This document shows positions 27,454-36,024 of a stretch of 64,000 nt of DNA, one piece after another. Source of the stretch: Fluviispira vulneris. Its GTDB lineage: Bacteria; Bdellovibrionota_B; Oligoflexia; Silvanigrellales; Silvanigrellaceae. The stretch spans positions 310,001 to 374,000 of the forward strand of contig NZ_JACRSE010000003.1 in the NCBI RefSeq assembly GCF_014281055.1, written 5' to 3'. Numbering within the stretch: position 1 is the first letter of the stretch; every line of letters starts with the position of its first letter. Position numbers and translations under genes: made by a program. The notes under the pieces are model-generated. The model was not told the origin of the DNA. It saw nothing but the letters and a program-made list of their open reading frames with translations, and did no database searches.

Positions 27454-28836
27454 GTGAAGAATATAAATTGCTTGAAAATTGCTGTAGATGCTTTTCCATA
27501 CAAGGAAAGTATACATCAAATTTGCGACTACAGTGGAGAGCAAATATATAAAAAACAAGCACTCACCCTTTTTAAAGAGCAAAATAGAAGCATTTATAAT
27601 TTAGCAGCAAAAAGTTATTTATTAAGCAATAATTATAAAAATATCGAAATAGAAATCAAGGATAATTTATATTGGCAGAATGGGGAACAGGTATTTGCAG
27701 AGGATTTTGCCCGTTCAATAAAATTTCTTTGTAGGGATAAAGGAAATCGCTTTCGGACTCTTTTTTCAGATGTGGAAAATTTTAAAGAATATTCAATATA
27801 CATTTCAAATGATATTGGAATTCACTGCCCTGATAAATATACTTTGTGCATTAATCTGAAATATCCTAATGTATATATGCGAAATAATTTATCTTTAATC
27901 TCTACATCGCCATTACACATCTCTAATTCTCACTTGTCTGCAGGGCCTTATTTTTTGAGCTCTTTAGAAGAGAATAAGTTTTTGTTAAAGAAGAATAAGC
28001 ATTACTCATTAGACGAAGTTGCAAATTCCTTTAATGAAATAGAATTTATAAAAATAAAAGAAGATAAGTTTGCTGATAATTTTCAGTGCGGTAATATTGA
28101 TGTTAGTTGTGACACATGTTTAGACTATAATTATTATAAATTAGCAAGAAATTCGATTAATTTTAAAGAAATATCTTCAAAATTAATAATGCTACTGTCT
28201 CCTTGGAAAAAATTCAAAGAAATACCAGAAGCAGTAAAATATATTATTATTAACGCAATAAATAGGAAAGAACTCAGTGATAGGTTTGATGGCATACTTA
28301 AAGAATCATTTTCTTACCTCGATTTATATGATTATAGTTATAAAGAAAAAATAATTAAAAAGATAGAACCTTTGTGCGAACCTTTTAATTTGACAATCGC
28401 TTATGAAGATTTTTATCCCAATAAAGAAATAGTAAAACTTATTGCGAATCAACTTAAAGCATATAACATTAACTTGTTACCAGAAGTGGATGAGTATGGC
28501 AAATGGGACTCTTGCACCCATTTGCGTTTTGAAATTCGTTGGTCAATGCGTTCTACTCCTTTATTATTTTATAAATCAGATTTGAGCCGCGGCTTTATAA
28601 CAGATCAGGAATTTGAAGAAGCCAGAAAGTATTATTCTTATATACTACAAAATAATAAGGAAGAGGAGAACGTAATATTTTATAAAAAGCTAGATCAAAT
28701 ATTGATAAGAAATGCTGTGTATATTCCATTATTATCTATGCCTTCTGGCTATTTTATAAGACCATATATTGTAAATAGTTCACTATTTGATCAGGGAACT
28801 TTTATTCATTATTTGAATAATATTGAAAGCGTATAA
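27454..28836 (+). CDS. signal-less SBP_bac_5-type peptide-binding protein
   Basis: A 460-residue protein resembling family-5 extracellular solute-binding proteins (OppA, DppA, SgrR C-terminus). Residues 73-86 (YWQNGEQVFAEDFA) match the WxdGxpvtAeDvv signature. It has no signal peptide or lipobox (the N-terminus MKNINCLKIAVDAF is soluble), so it should stay in the cytoplasm. There it may bind the precursor or the product. GTG start with AGAGG upstream; it is 11 nt after the first oxygenase. SgrR-like proteins use such a domain fused to a HTH; no HTH is visible here. Confidence 0.78.
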   Translation: MKNINCLKIAVDAFPYKESIHQICDYSGEQIYKKQALTLFKEQNRSIYNLAAKSYLLSNNYKNIEIEIKDNLYWQNGEQVFAEDFARSIKFLCRDKGNRFRTLFSDVENFKEYSIYISNDIGIHCPDKYTLCINLKYPNVYMRNNLSLISTSPLHISNSHLSAGPYFLSSLEENKFLLKKNKHYSLDEVANSFNEIEFIKIKEDKFADNFQCGNIDVSCDTCLDYNYYKLARNSINFKEISSKLIMLLSPWKKFKEIPEAVKYIIINAINRKELSDRFDGILKESFSYLDLYDYSYKEKIIKKIEPLCEPFNLTIAYEDFYPNKEIVKLIANQLKAYNINLLPEVDEYGKWDSCTHLRFEIRWSMRSTPLLFYKSDLSRGFITDQEFEEARKYYSYILQNNKEEENVIFYKKLDQILIRNAVYIPLLSMPSGYFIRPYIVNSSLFDQGTFIHYLNNIESV

Positions 28837-28839
28837 TTT

Positions 28840-29808
28840 ATGTATTACCGATTGAATGGCACAATTATTTACTTGAGTGAAAATATTATAGTATATGGAC
28901 ATAAGTCTTTGTCTATTAAAGCGAGAGTTAATTTTTCAGAAATTAAACATTTTTTGGAACAAATAAAAGAAGGATTAAATGCGGATAAAATAGATGTCTA
29001 TGTAAATTGCAGCATAGTAGGGAACATAGTAAAAAAAATGTTTGAAATGTCACTTATTATTCCATACAAATTAGCATATCTAAATACCCCACTGGAAAGA
29101 TCATATGATTTCCTTTGTCACCACTTATCAGGCAAACAAACAGATATTGATTTTAATCATAATATTAACATTACAATTTTTGGTTGTGGCGGAGTAGGGG
29201 CGAATATCGCTTTAAATTTACTTGTAATGGGATTTTCAAACTTTACTTTCGTAGATTACGATACAGTTGAGGCGAGTAATCTAAATAGGCAATTTCCATT
29301 TGTCCCAGAAGATATTGGAAAGAATAAAGCCCAGGCCCTAAAAGATAATTTATTAAAAAGAAATCCATCTGCTAAAATTATGTGTTTAAATTTATTTATA
29401 AATTCTACACAAATACTCATTGATAATCTCTCCACAAGTGATCTTATAGTATCAGCGATAGATAGCCCACCAATTAAGTCAGCAATTTATTCGACAGAAT
29501 ATGCATTAGAAAAAAATATTCCTATTATATTTGGAGCTGCTGGTTATGATACTATAAAAGTTGGACCACTTTTAAAAAGTAAAGGTGCAATGAAAAATTA
29601 TCTTTCATATCTTAATTCTGTAAGTATTATAAATGCTACCCCAATTAGAGGTTCAATTCCCTCCACAAATTCTTTATTAACATCTATTTTGAGTAACGAG
29701 ATATTTAATTTATTCTATGATGAAAAAAAAATGTTATTTCCAAACAAGAAATTAATAATGAATCATTTTTCACTCGAAATAGTTGAAGAGAATGATTATG
29801 AAAATTGA
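28840..29808 (+). CDS. RRE-like domain fused to ThiF/E1 adenylating enzyme
   Basis: A 322-residue protein. Residues about 1-85 have the strand and helix pattern of a PqqD-like winged helix (VNFSEIKHFLEQIKEGL, MFEMSLII), as in RiPP recognition elements. The C-terminal part is an E1/ThiF fold: nucleotide loop GCGGVGAN (115-122), D139-x-D141, NLNRQF (147-152) with the adenylation Arg, IGKNKAQAL and SAIDSP (205-210). The zinc-binding CxxC pairs of MoeB/ThiF are not seen. MccB and PaaA (microcin C, pantocin) share this layout and adenylate a peptide C-terminus or side chain. It starts 3 nt after the previous stop. Confidence 0.82.
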   Translation: MYYRLNGTIIYLSENIIVYGHKSLSIKARVNFSEIKHFLEQIKEGLNADKIDVYVNCSIVGNIVKKMFEMSLIIPYKLAYLNTPLERSYDFLCHHLSGKQTDIDFNHNINITIFGCGGVGANIALNLLVMGFSNFTFVDYDTVEASNLNRQFPFVPEDIGKNKAQALKDNLLKRNPSAKIMCLNLFINSTQILIDNLSTSDLIVSAIDSPPIKSAIYSTEYALEKNIPIIFGAAGYDTIKVGPLLKSKGAMKNYLSYLNSVSIINATPIRGSIPSTNSLLTSILSNEIFNLFYDEKKMLFPNKKLIMNHFSLEIVEENDYEN

Positions 29809-30202
29809 AAAAAATAAAATTATAATACAATTCTATCTAAGCAGATTTTTATTAATAAATAATTATATTCGCCAACTTATACATGCTAAATATCCTAATT
29901 TAACTGCTAAAATTTGCTTAAAGTTTTTAGGAAAAGTAGTTGTCAAACAAAAAAAAGAATGGGGTGAAGTTAAGTATATTACAAATATAGTACATGAAGC
30001 TTTACATATTGATTTATTTCTGCTTCAGTTTTTAGTTCCCACGGTTCATTCTAATAACTATACGAAAGGCTCTTTTAAAAAATTGCAACATTCCACAATT
30101 GGCTGTTTTCACTCGACATTTTTTTATATTGATTCGTTTTTTTTAGGAAAAATTATTTTCAATAGGAGTAAAATTTCAAAGAAGAATTTAGTCATAAATT
30201 AA
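29798..30202 (+). CDS. small cluster protein of unknown function
   Basis: 134 residues if started at ATG 29798, which overlaps the end of the ThiF-like gene by 11 nt; TTG 29783 and ATG 29792 are alternatives. The sequence is basic and aromatic, with HEALHIDLF, then CFHSTFFYID, and no signal peptide. The His/Cys pattern made me consider a transglutaminase-like (B2) leader peptidase, but the Cys-His-Asp order of that family is not seen. It lies inside the operon, so a maturation or immunity role is possible. Not recognised. Confidence 0.55.
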   Translation: MKIEKNKIIIQFYLSRFLLINNYIRQLIHAKYPNLTAKICLKFLGKVVVKQKKEWGEVKYITNIVHEALHIDLFLLQFLVPTVHSNNYTKGSFKKLQHSTIGCFHSTFFYIDSFFLGKIIFNRSKISKKNLVIN

Positions 30203-30205
30203 ATA

Positions 30206-31036
30206 ATGGTAAAACTTATGAAAAATAATTTAATTGAATACGATTCCAAAATTGATGACATAAAATGCTTTTCCACTGAAGAATTGCAAAATTCATGTAT
30301 TGTCATTAGAAATTACTGCAAAAATTGGAAGCTCTATCACAACAATATGTTTGAATATATTGCAAACACATATGGGCATGATCGAATTAACGTTGAAACA
30401 AACATCAATGGAATTATAAATGAGACTATAAATATAAAAGAATATATAAATAGAATTGCATTAGGTATTTCAACTATAGGCAATTGGTCTTGGCAGCCAT
30501 TTTATAAGTATCCTGAACTTCACGACCAATATACATTACCAGAGAAGATGGAAGACATATTTTTCCGAAATTCACTTGTCTGTAAACTTGTTATTTCACC
30601 TTGGTTGCTGATGTCGAGTAAAGACACAAAAACAAATATTCACCAAGATATGTTTCGTGTTAATGGAATAGTCGGTCAATTAGAAGGAGAAAAGGAGTTT
30701 GTATTAGTTGAGCCATCTTTTAAACTTGAAGAAGGTAAATATTACGCTGAAGAAGAACTGCATTCATTATCTATAACATATTATAAAGTAATCCTTAAAA
30801 AAGGTGATTTTCTTTATTTCCCTACTCAGTGGTGGCACCAAGCAAAAACTTTGAAAAATTCTGTCACGTTTATTCATAGTACTGTGAATAATGCAAATAT
30901 GAAAAATTTTCTAGATGAATTGATTATTATGATGCCTAATTTTATCCAACGTGTTCAAAACGGCGCAAAACAAATGTCTTTATTTGGCAAAAATATTAAT
31001 TGGGTTTGCAATGGATTTAAAAGAATTATTGAATAA
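30206..31036 (+). CDS. JmjC/cupin-8 Fe(II)/2-oxoglutarate oxygenase, copy 2
   Basis: A 276-residue protein and distant paralogue of copy 1. Iron ligands H146-x-D148 (NIHQDMF) and H211 (WWHQAKT) and the 2-oxoglutarate Lys at 163 (GEKEFVLVEP) fall at almost the same residue numbers as in copy 1, supporting common descent. Its N-terminus differs strongly. It starts 3 nt after the previous stop without a clear Shine-Dalgarno, so translation is probably coupled. Two distinct oxygenases in one operon suggest two hydroxylation sites, or successive oxidations; this is inference. Confidence 0.84.
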   Translation: MVKLMKNNLIEYDSKIDDIKCFSTEELQNSCIVIRNYCKNWKLYHNNMFEYIANTYGHDRINVETNINGIINETINIKEYINRIALGISTIGNWSWQPFYKYPELHDQYTLPEKMEDIFFRNSLVCKLVISPWLLMSSKDTKTNIHQDMFRVNGIVGQLEGEKEFVLVEPSFKLEEGKYYAEEELHSLSITYYKVILKKGDFLYFPTQWWHQAKTLKNSVTFIHSTVNNANMKNFLDELIIMMPNFIQRVQNGAKQMSLFGKNINWVCNGFKRIIE

Positions 31037-31048
31037 AAGGAACATGAA

Positions 31049-32269
31049 GTGTTTATAAATGAAGTTAAAATTAGGGTAAAACTCTTTAAATCTCAGCCCT
31101 ACCTTTTGTTTGCACTCAGTGGAATTCTCGCTACATTTGGCAATGGATTAATATATATAACAATGTCTTGGTACGCTTATCAGAAAAATAATTCTATCGG
31201 CAGCTTGGCTCTTCTCATGTTTTATATTTGGATGCCAAGTATTATCTTTGGTCCTTTTTTTGGTGTTTGTGCTGATAGGTACAATAAAAAATATTTATTA
31301 ATTTTATCTAATGTAGTAAGAGGAATCGCTGTATTTGTATTCGCATTTTTTATGTTGAATGGTTTAGAACCAAACATTTATTACCTTGCATCTGTGCTTG
31401 GCTTTTTTATTTCCTTTTACATGCCAGCGGCAATCCCATTCGTAAAAGAAATTGTACCAGAAAATAAACTCGTTGAAGCGAATGCAACTGTAGATATGCT
31501 TTACGAGTTTGGCACAATTATTGGGATGGGAGTAAGCGGTGTCCTTATTTATTACTTAAACACTATTGGTACTCTTGCTCTTGGTGGGGCTTTTTTTATT
31601 ATTTCAGGTTTGTTTAATTACTTAATGAAATATAATCCTATAAATAATTTTAATAAATTCCAAACAAAAAAACAAACATTCTTAAATGACTATATTGATT
31701 CTTTAAAATATATTGCAAGGAATCCTTCCCTTATAGGTGTCTATCTTACACAAATGATTATTATGGTCCTGATCATGACAATCCCCATTTTGCTTGTCCC
31801 CTTTACACAAGTAGTTCTTAAAGGTGATACCGTCCTATTCGCCCGCCTAGAAGCTTTAATTTCGTTAGGTATTTTTGTTGGAGGATTCTTTTCTCCTATT
31901 TTATGCAAAAAAATAAGTGCTAAATATACCCTCATGTTTCTTACAATATTACTTTCAATCACCTTATATATATTCTCAATTAATGATAATATTCTTATAA
32001 GCTATATTGTTTATTTTGGCATAGGGGTTGGACTTTCTAGTTGGGCTGTTGTTATTAGTCAAGCACAACTCTTAACAAGTCCTGACTTTCAAGGTCGATT
32101 GCAAGCGACTTTCTATAGTTTATCAGGTATTGGAGTTTTGCTTCTTTATGTTTTAGTAAATTATAAAGGAAACCTCATTAGTGTCCAAAATTTTTATCTT
32201 GTAGAAAGTATCATTGCTGCTTGTGCGTTTATTTTTGTTTTTAAAATAAAAAATTGCGAGTTAAAATAG
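31049..32269 (+). CDS. MFS exporter of the peptide cluster
   Basis: A 406-residue polytopic protein with about 12 helices. The loop motif FFGVCADRYNKKYLL is the MFS GxxaDRxxRk signature, and MYLGxxxS-like spacing suggests the MFS_3/EntS-type exporters. GTG start with AAGG 8 nt upstream and 12 nt after copy 2. Its place at the end of the operon suggests it exports the finished peptide, which may also give self-protection. No ABC exporter or dedicated protease is present. Confidence 0.8.
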   Translation: MFINEVKIRVKLFKSQPYLLFALSGILATFGNGLIYITMSWYAYQKNNSIGSLALLMFYIWMPSIIFGPFFGVCADRYNKKYLLILSNVVRGIAVFVFAFFMLNGLEPNIYYLASVLGFFISFYMPAAIPFVKEIVPENKLVEANATVDMLYEFGTIIGMGVSGVLIYYLNTIGTLALGGAFFIISGLFNYLMKYNPINNFNKFQTKKQTFLNDYIDSLKYIARNPSLIGVYLTQMIIMVLIMTIPILLVPFTQVVLKGDTVLFARLEALISLGIFVGGFFSPILCKKISAKYTLMFLTILLSITLYIFSINDNILISYIVYFGIGVGLSSWAVVISQAQLLTSPDFQGRLQATFYSLSGIGVLLLYVLVNYKGNLISVQNFYLVESIIAACAFIFVFKIKNCELK

Positions 32270-32347
32270 TGTTAAAAGGGTTGGATATTTTGTTAAAGCT
32301 TAAAAATAAAATAAATGTATAAGGGTTTCTGAAATAATTTTAAAACA

Positions 32348-34111
32348 CTATTTAAAATTATCAATTGCAAAAGGATATTTTTCAGTTTCAAGCAATTTCT
32401 TAGCGATGATTTTTATTTTATCATCATGATTTGCTTTTAAATTGTAAATATTTTGATTGATCCGCGCTTTTGCGTTTCGAATAATTAATTTTGCCATGGT
32501 GAGTTCAGCTTCATTTTTCTCTGGGCCACCATGCTTTTCTAAGACGGAATTTATTCTCGATAAAACGGAAGAAATTACATATGTGTCGATTGCGATATCT
32601 GCGAGGCGTGACAATTGCAATTGCTCATCAACCAGTTTGTGTCCGTAAGTGCGAATGAGTTTAGAAGCAGAAGTTGTCAGCGCATGTGTCGCTGTTGAGA
32701 GTCTTTCGCATTCTTTTTCGAGGGCTGGATGAAAACCTTCTAGCTTTTCTGTTAGCACACTCTTTTTAACTTCACTGAAGGCAAATTCAGATAAAAAGCC
32801 TATTTTTCCTATGGCGCTGTTCAAGAAGTCAACACTTTTGATATTTTGTAATGACTGTAGTTCTTTGCCAAGGCGTTGGTATTGAGAAGCAGGCTCTTTC
32901 AATCCTGTCATTGCAATAAAGAGTCTTAATATTTCGTTTGTTCCTTCAAATATAAGTCCAATACGTCCATCTCTGAGTTTTCTTTCAATGCCATATTCAA
33001 CCATATAACCATTGCCACCGTGAATTTGCATGGCAGTGTTGATTGTTGCCCAACTTGCTTCTGTGACAAATACTTTACAAATTGCAGCCTCGATGCTGTA
33101 ATCCGTATCGCCGGAATCGACTAAATTGGTTGCGAAATAAGTTGCAGATTCAGAAGTATATATATGCATTGCCATTTCGCTTAACATGCTTTGGATAAGG
33201 CCAAAGTCAGAAATACTGTGGCCAAATGCTTTTCTATTTTTTGTGTAAGTTATGCACTCGTCCATTGCGGATTTCATAGCGCCCAAAGCACCGCCCGCTA
33301 AGCCCATGCGACCTTGGTTTAAAATTCCCATAGCAATTTTAAAACCGTCGCCCGATTTTCCTAAGATATTTTCTGCAGGAACTTTTACATCTTTAAAAAA
33401 GACTTCAACAGTGGATGATGCTTTAATACCAAGTTTAAGTTCTTCTGATCCATGGGTGACTCCGCCCATGTCTCTTGTTACGATAAATGCGGTGATTTTA
33501 TCTTCGCCATTTATTTCTTCCTTTGCAAATACGGTGAAAAAATCTGCGAAACCACCATTTGTTATCCATAATTTTGAGCCATTAATTATATAATGGTCGC
33601 CTTGTTTAACTGCTCTGGTTTTAATTCCTGCGGCATCGCTTCCTGCAGTTGGTTCTGTTAAAGCAAAGGAAGCGATCATTTCTCCTGTTGCAAGCTTAGG
33701 CATATATTTTGCCTTTTGTTTCTCATTGCCATATAAATAAAGTCCTTTTAAACCAATCGAGCTGTGTGCACCCGCGGTTAAGGTAACAGATGCGTCGTGT
33801 TTATTTAAAAGTTCAAGCGTTCTAGTATAAAATGTTTGGGTAAATTCGCTTCCACCAAAAGCTTCAGGGATAATAAGTCCAAAGAGACCCATTTCTTTCA
33901 TTCCTTGAATAATTTCTTTTGGTAATTTTTTTTCTTGGTCGAATTTTAAACTATCAACATTTTGTTTCATCCAATCATTAATAGAATTGGCCATCAAAGT
34001 ATAATCATTTTCTCTATTGGTATTAAAAAAGGGATAATGATGCAGAGATTTTTCTGATATATGCCCATTAAATATGCTTTTCATGAAACTAAATTTCGTA
34101 TTACCAGACAT
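32348..34111 (-). CDS. acyl-CoA dehydrogenase, long VLCAD/ACAD9-like type
   Basis: FAD enzyme for the first step of fatty-acid beta-oxidation. Its 587 residues exceed the usual 380-400 because of a C-terminal helical extension, as in very-long-chain enzymes. Landmarks: SFALTEPTAGSDAAGIKT, the FAD/substrate segment WITNGGFADFFTVFAK, and the catalytic region LRDGRIGLIFEGTNEILRLF with the base Glu. GAGGAGG precedes the ATG. It is divergent from the second acyl-CoA dehydrogenase, from which it shares an intergenic region with candidate operators. Confidence 0.9.
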   Translation of the reverse strand: MSGNTKFSFMKSIFNGHISEKSLHHYPFFNTNRENDYTLMANSINDWMKQNVDSLKFDQEKKLPKEIIQGMKEMGLFGLIIPEAFGGSEFTQTFYTRTLELLNKHDASVTLTAGAHSSIGLKGLYLYGNEKQKAKYMPKLATGEMIASFALTEPTAGSDAAGIKTRAVKQGDHYIINGSKLWITNGGFADFFTVFAKEEINGEDKITAFIVTRDMGGVTHGSEELKLGIKASSTVEVFFKDVKVPAENILGKSGDGFKIAMGILNQGRMGLAGGALGAMKSAMDECITYTKNRKAFGHSISDFGLIQSMLSEMAMHIYTSESATYFATNLVDSGDTDYSIEAAICKVFVTEASWATINTAMQIHGGNGYMVEYGIERKLRDGRIGLIFEGTNEILRLFIAMTGLKEPASQYQRLGKELQSLQNIKSVDFLNSAIGKIGFLSEFAFSEVKKSVLTEKLEGFHPALEKECERLSTATHALTTSASKLIRTYGHKLVDEQLQLSRLADIAIDTYVISSVLSRINSVLEKHGGPEKNEAELTMAKLIIRNAKARINQNIYNLKANHDDKIKIIAKKLLETEKYPFAIDNFK

Positions 34112-34190
34112 AAAACCTCCTCGTTTTTACTATTTTCAATCTGGATAAGATAACTTTACAATAGTAAATTAGCTGAATTGAATGAAGAGA

Positions 34191-34246
34191 GCAAACTGTT
34201 TGAAATGCAAACTGTATTTACTGTCAATGTCACTTATAGTGTATTG
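34191..34246. promoter_or_regulatory. candidate operators between divergent beta-oxidation genes
   Basis: Two copies of GCAAACTGT (34191-34199 and 34207-34215, period 16 nt) are followed by an imperfect dyad CAAT-gt-CACT-tat-AGTG-t-ATTG (34225-34246). Both lie between the two acyl-CoA dehydrogenase genes, which suggests shared control by a FadR- or TetR-type regulator. Regulator unknown. Confidence 0.45.
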
Positions 34247-34328
34247 CAACCATTGCTAGTTTTAAAATTTAAACATATTTTGAAGTATAGAGAATTTTAT
34301 TTTTATTTATTTTTAGGAGAAAAAAATT

Positions 34329-35471
34329 ATGGCTATGTTTGAACTTAATGAAACCCAAAGGCAATTGTTTGAAATGGCGAAAGATTTTTCGAATAAAGAA
34401 GTATGGCCTAAAGCGCGTGAATTGGACGAAACAGCAAAATTCCCAATGGATTTATTAAAGAAGACACATGAACTTGGAATGTTAAATGCATTTGTGCCTG
34501 AAGAAGTCGGTGGGCTTGGTTTGGGCACATTTGATCATTGTTTAATTTCGGAAGCTTTGGCCATGGGGTGTGCTGGTTTCTGTACAGCGGCTTTGGCGAA
34601 TGATTTGGCCGCAGTTCCTGTTATTCTTTCTGAAAATAAGCATGCATGGAAAGATTTTTTGGCACCTATGGTTGAAGAATGCCAAATGGCTTCCTACTGC
34701 GTAACGGAGCCAGGTGCAGGAAGTGATGTTGCAGGAATTAAGACGACAGCAAAAAAATCGGGCGATAAATATATTATCAATGGATCAAAAATGTGGATCA
34801 CAAATGCAAACTATGCATCGTGGTTTTTTGTGCTTGCTAAAACTGACTCCTCTAAGGGGCACAAAGGAATGTCAGGTTTTATTGTTTCAGCAAAAACACC
34901 TGGCATTACGATTGGTAGAAAAGAAGATAATATGGGTCAACGCTGCAGCGACACACGGGGCGTGACCTTTGATAACGTTGAGGTGCCTGCTAAATATTTA
35001 CTTGGTAAAGAAGGTGACGGGTTTAAACTCGCCATGGGGGCTTTTGATAGGACACGCCCTGCCGTTGCTGCAGAAGCTTTAGGCTTAAGCCAGCGGGCTA
35101 TGATGTGTGCAATTGATTATGCAAAACAAAGACAGGCATTTGGTAAAACTATATCTGAAAATCAAGGTGTTAGCTTTATGATTGCAGAAATGGCGCGGGA
35201 TATTGAAGCTTCGCGTTTACTCGTATGGAAAGCTGCGGATGAGGTGGATGCAGGGAGAAAAAATACATATTATGCTTCGATAGCTAAGATGTTTGCAGCT
35301 GATGCCTGTATGAGAATTACCACAAATGCGGTTCAGATATTTGGTGGGTATGGATATAATAGAGAATATCCTGTTGAAATGCTTATGCGGGATGCAAAAA
35401 TATTTCAAATATATGAAGGAACATCCCAAATTCAAAGAATGATTGTTGGAAGAATGCTGCTAGACATCTAA
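34329..35471 (+). CDS. short/medium-chain acyl-CoA dehydrogenase
   Basis: A 380-residue flavoenzyme that introduces the alpha-beta double bond into acyl-CoA and passes electrons to ETF. MASYCVTEPGAGSDVAGIKT and MWITNANYASWFFVLAKT form the flavin-binding sheet, and MRDAKIFQIYEGTSQIQRMI holds the catalytic Glu. Length and motifs match MCAD/butyryl-CoA dehydrogenases. AGGAG (34316-34320) supports the ATG. It may act on shorter chains than the divergent neighbour. Confidence 0.92.
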   Translation: MAMFELNETQRQLFEMAKDFSNKEVWPKARELDETAKFPMDLLKKTHELGMLNAFVPEEVGGLGLGTFDHCLISEALAMGCAGFCTAALANDLAAVPVILSENKHAWKDFLAPMVEECQMASYCVTEPGAGSDVAGIKTTAKKSGDKYIINGSKMWITNANYASWFFVLAKTDSSKGHKGMSGFIVSAKTPGITIGRKEDNMGQRCSDTRGVTFDNVEVPAKYLLGKEGDGFKLAMGAFDRTRPAVAAEALGLSQRAMMCAIDYAKQRQAFGKTISENQGVSFMIAEMARDIEASRLLVWKAADEVDAGRKNTYYASIAKMFAADACMRITTNAVQIFGGYGYNREYPVEMLMRDAKIFQIYEGTSQIQRMIVGRMLLDI

Positions 35472-35562
35472 AGAATTCTTTAAATAAATGAAATGCTGTG
35501 TTAAGCAAACTGCGGAATGGTGTCTTCTTTTTGTGAATTTTTAGAAAGATTTGGTGTCAGAG

Positions 35563-36024
35563 ATGATAAAGGCTTCAGAAGCAAAAATTGGCATTGTTGT
35601 TGCAAGATTTAATGAGGTTATAACGTCTCGACTTGCTTCAGGTGCAAAAAATATTCTCATTCGGCGTGGCGTAAAACCTGAAAATATTATTGAAATTGAG
35701 GTACCAGGGGCATTTGAAACGCCATTTGCAGCTCAACTTTTAATAGATAATAAAAAAGTACACGGAGTTGTTGCTCTTGGAGCCGTGATTCGTGGATCAA
35801 CAGATCATTATGATTATGTTTGTTCATCCACATCTTCTGGTTTGATGAATGTTCAACTTTCTCGCTCAGTTCCAGTTTGTTTTGGCATACTTACGTGCGA
35901 TACAATGGAACAGGCAATCGATAGGGCGGGTGGAAAACTTGGCAACAAAGGCAGTGATGTTGCTGATTCGTTATTAGAAATGATCTTGCTCAGATCCTCA
36001 TTATTAGGAAATTTATCATTATGA
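35563..36024 (+). CDS. ribH: 6,7-dimethyl-8-ribityllumazine synthase
   Basis: Penultimate step of riboflavin synthesis: condenses the 5-amino-ribitylaminouracil with dihydroxybutanone phosphate. I use the ATG at 35563; GTG (35554) and TTG (35551) are in-frame alternatives. Landmarks: IGIVVARFNE, EVPGAFETPFAAQ, GVVALGAVIRGSTDHYDYVC (phosphate and catalytic His region), and FGILTCDTMEQAIDRAGGK. At about 153 residues it has the normal length. It overlaps nusB by 4 nt, a common ribH-nusB arrangement. Confidence 0.95.
   Translation: MIKASEAKIGIVVARFNEVITSRLASGAKNILIRRGVKPENIIEIEVPGAFETPFAAQLLIDNKKVHGVVALGAVIRGSTDHYDYVCSSTSSGLMNVQLSRSVPVCFGILTCDTMEQAIDRAGGKLGNKGSDVADSLLEMILLRSSLLGNLSL

Noticed and set aside
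29798-30202. Transglutaminase-like lasso B2 leader peptidase
   Set aside because: The conserved Cys, His and Asp of that family are not in the right order or spacing; no RRE-B1 partner is separate. I kept it as unknown.
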